From: UBA7692 sp964552715
GTDB taxonomy: Bacteria > Bacteroidota > Bacteroidia > Chitinophagales > LD1
Assembly: GCA_964552715.1 (NCBI GenBank)
Contig: CAZKHZ010000067.1
Span: 1-16,870, forward strand
Length of the DNA stretch: 16,870 nt
Direction of reading: 5' to 3'
Part shown: in pieces, positions 14,768 through 16,870 of the stretch
Numbering within the stretch: the first letter of the stretch is position 1
Layout: every line of letters begins with the position of its first letter
Made by a program: the position numbers and the translations under genes
Notes under the pieces: generated by a model
The model's database searches: none
Told to the model about the DNA's origin: nothing
Seen by the model: only the letters and a program-made list of their open reading frames with translations

Positions 14768-16870
14768 ATGCGCTTTACTTCTTACCTTTTTCTATTCAGC
14801 TTTTTCTGTTCCAATGTTGCTGCTCAATATGATGAAACTATTGAGCGTACCCAAAAGTTATTAAAGCAAATTAATAGCGATACCGCCAATATTTCCTCCC
14901 CACAATATTGGGATTTATCTACCCTTGATGTGCTTTTTAATGCCATTGCCAAGGCAGATGCAGAAAAGTACGCTGAAAAATATTCTACAGCTCATTTGTT
15001 ATACCTCAATAGCTTAGAAAATGGCAATACAAAACTTGCCGACTCTGCTTTTAATTTGCTTGTAAATAGCGGAAAAGAGGCTATGGCTTTTTCTGCCCCC
15101 ACCACAGCAATATTATTTTTTGAAGAAGCTGAAGAAATTGCATTTAAGCTTAACCACAACTCCAAAAAAATTACAGCGCTAAGCGAGTATGCCAAAGCCC
15201 TTGCAAAATCCTATAAGCCCGAAGAAGGTATCCAAAAATTGCTCGAAGCAATGACAATAAGTGAGCAACTCAAAGACAATATATCCTTAGCCATGAATAA
15301 TATTTATTTAGGTGAAATTTATAGAGCTATGGAAGACTTTGAAAGAGCTTTGCTTTACTTTAATAAAGGACAAGATTTAGCAGAAAAAATTAAAAGCCAA
15401 GCCCTACTTTGCGATGCGCTCACCAACATCGGCAGGGTGTATATAAAGCAAGCTAAATACTCAATGGCATATACCACACTTTCAAAAGCCGCGGTGTTAG
15501 ATAATCAATTAAAAAATTGGGTGCGGTTAACCGAAACCGAAATGAATTTAGCCAACCTTAGTTTTAACTTATTTGATGATTTAACTACGGCTCTTAAACA
15601 TGCAAGGGCAGTGGAGGGCTTGGTCAAACAATTAAAAGCAGTTGTAGTTACAGATGATATGATTGATGCTGTTATTAGACTAACAGGCACCATTCGAGAA
15701 CTCAATCAAACTAAATCTGCCGATGCAATTTTAAAACTCTTTGAAACCTATAGTTTTCATGTAGTCCCCAACAGATTCAACCTTGCTAAAATCTACCAAC
15801 AACTTGCTTTGAATAGTGCTTATCGTTACGAATATCAAGAAGCTTATGAGTACAATATCAAGTACCATCATCTCAACAACAGCATCATAGAAATGGAAAA
15901 AAATCGTGCCGTTAAACTTTTGGAAATAGAGTTCGAAACACAAAAGAAAGTACTCACCATCGCCCAACAACAAAAAGCCCTCGCCATTTCCACCCTCTTC
16001 GGTGCCGAAAAGCAAAAAGCCCTTGCCCTCTCCCAAGCCGAAACACAACAAAAAGAACTTGCCCTACAGCGCAAACAAAACGAACTAATTGCCGAGCAAC
16101 TCGCCAAAGCACAAACAGAAAAACAACTAAGCATCACAAAAACAAAACAACTACAATCATTAGCCGAAAACCAAGCCCAAAGAACCCGCACCATATACAT
16201 CCTCATTGCCGCAGCAATCCTACTCCTTGCGCTCTCTGGCATATACTTCTTTCGCCAAAAACAACTCCAATTACAATACACCATCCAAAACCTCAAAGCC
16301 GAAATGATAGCCACCAAATCGCAAATAGAAACACACTTCACCTCCAATGCATTCAGTGCCCTGCGCACACACCTCGCCCAAAACCCCCAACAAGCTCAAC
16401 AATACCTCATCCAACTCTCCACCTTCATGCGCGACAAACTCAATCAATCCAGCATCCAAGAAATTACCCTCCAACAAGAAATCAATACACTCACCAACTA
16501 CCTCCAACTCGAACAAATTAGATTAGAAAATTCATTCACCTTTATCATAAACATAGCACCCCACATTCAAGCCCACACCACCACCGTACCCGCCCTCATC
16601 CTCCAACCCATTGTCGAAAACAGCATCCTCCACGGCTTCAGCAACATACCCCATCAAGGCAACATCCACATAGACATCACCGCACACAACAACCAACTCC
16701 AATACACCATCACCGACAACGGTGTAGGGCGCAAAGCAAATCCCAACAACCCCACACCCCGCCTATCAGTAGGCACCACAATCACACAACAACGCCTCCA
16801 AAAATTCGCCCAACTCCTCAACAAAAAGTCCACCTTCCTCATCACCGACCTCCCCCAAGGCGTGCAAGTC
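14768..16870 (+). CDS. Exported TPR and LytS-type sensor histidine kinase (3' partial)
   Basis: The frame is open to the last base of the window, so the C-terminus lies beyond it. The ATG at 14768 gives a standard signal peptide (MRFTSYLFLFSFFCSNVAAQ); an in-frame ATG at 14741 would add nine residues. Counted from 14768: a helical TPR-like sensor region (about 50-370, for example MNNIYLGEIYRAMEDFERAL), a long Gln/Ala/Lys coiled coil (about 375-470), one membrane helix (about 475-495), then a His_kinase domain. The phospho-acceptor region reads SQIETHFTSNAFSAL instead of the usual QINPHFLFNSL, with the histidine kept (His523). The N-box (LQPIVENSILHGFS, about 612-625) and G-box (ITDNGVG, about 648-654) are intact. 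The TPR part is predicted periplasmic and the kinase part cytosolic. A LytTR regulator is expected downstream, outside the window. Confidence 0.9.
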   Translation, partial: MRFTSYLFLFSFFCSNVAAQYDETIERTQKLLKQINSDTANISSPQYWDLSTLDVLFNAIAKADAEKYAEKYSTAHLLYLNSLENGNTKLADSAFNLLVNSGKEAMAFSAPTTAILFFEEAEEIAFKLNHNSKKITALSEYAKALAKSYKPEEGIQKLLEAMTISEQLKDNISLAMNNIYLGEIYRAMEDFERALLYFNKGQDLAEKIKSQALLCDALTNIGRVYIKQAKYSMAYTTLSKAAVLDNQLKNWVRLTETEMNLANLSFNLFDDLTTALKHARAVEGLVKQLKAVVVTDDMIDAVIRLTGTIRELNQTKSADAILKLFETYSFHVVPNRFNLAKIYQQLALNSAYRYEYQEAYEYNIKYHHLNNSIIEMEKNRAVKLLEIEFETQKKVLTIAQQQKALAISTLFGAEKQKALALSQAETQQKELALQRKQNELIAEQLAKAQTEKQLSITKTKQLQSLAENQAQRTRTIYILIAAAILLLALSGIYFFRQKQLQLQYTIQNLKAEMIATKSQIETHFTSNAFSALRTHLAQNPQQAQQYLIQLSTFMRDKLNQSSIQEITLQQEINTLTNYLQLEQIRLENSFTFIINIAPHIQAHTTTVPALILQPIVENSILHGFSNIPHQGNIHIDITAHNNQLQYTITDNGVGRKANPNNPTPRLSVGTTITQQRLQKFAQLLNKKSTFLITDLPQGVQV

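Noticed and set aside
15868..16368. 166-aa Cys-rich minus-strand open frame, with neighbours at 15731-16051, 16271-16516 and 16654-16845
   Set aside because: These are shadows of the C-rich kinase coding strand; the lack of G in that strand removes stop codons in the antisense frames, and the kinase motifs on the plus strand are unambiguous.
1..16870. Search for tRNA or rRNA genes, CRISPR arrays, transposase genes and toxin-antitoxin pairs
   Set aside because: No T-loop or anticodon-arm pattern, regularly spaced repeats, transposase motif or toxin-antitoxin gene pair was found by eye; weak or divergent examples could be missed without a tool.

Overview
The window looks like a scaffold piece from a Bacteroidota bacterium (Chitinophagales- or Sphingobacteriales-like). 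The DNA is AT-rich and starts follow A-rich stretches rather than Shine-Dalgarno sequences (for example before 6359 and 12820). LytS-type kinases with LytTR regulators are present, and the rsfS-ftsH-LUD order is one I recall from this phylum. The assignment rests on these traits and not on a database search. Two N runs (100 N at 9819-9918, 10 N at 12386-12395) show this is a gapped draft assembly.

Layout. 1-655: C-terminal part of a surface or tail-fibre-like protein with a strong terminator. 756-929 (minus): small DUF1328 membrane protein with nested inverted repeats upstream. 1181-4660 (minus): rsfS, ftsH and a LUD-domain gene, read in that order and ended by a bidirectional terminator. 4714-6249 (plus): biotin-protein ligase and a nitrilase-family amidase resembling omega-amidase, 6 bp apart, diverging from rsfS. 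6359-6975: exported protein of unknown function with its own terminator. 6976-7368: no convincing gene.

7369-12525 (plus): a five-gene cluster with a lipoprotein membrane-fusion protein, a MacB/FtsX-type permease, an ABC ATPase, a four-helix LytS-type histidine kinase and a LytTR response regulator. The last three genes are tightly coupled (4-bp spacing, then a 4-bp overlap). The simplest reading is an envelope export or efflux system encoded with its own two-component regulator. Two copies of a double-palindrome (REP-like) element lie between the first three genes. The 100-N gap removes the permease C-terminus, and the 10-N gap breaks the regulator's LytTR domain. The regulator can be rebuilt by joining a downstream frame that gives a clean LytTR C-terminus ending at 12525.

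12526-13230: terminator, a short tandem repeat and a small secreted four-cysteine protein. 13213-14655 (minus): 480-aa helical protein of unknown function. 14768-16870 (plus, runs off the window): a large exported TPR, coiled-coil, membrane and LytS-type kinase protein with an altered phospho-acceptor box and a marked change to C-rich codons in its second half. No rRNA, tRNA, CRISPR array or transposase gene was recognised.
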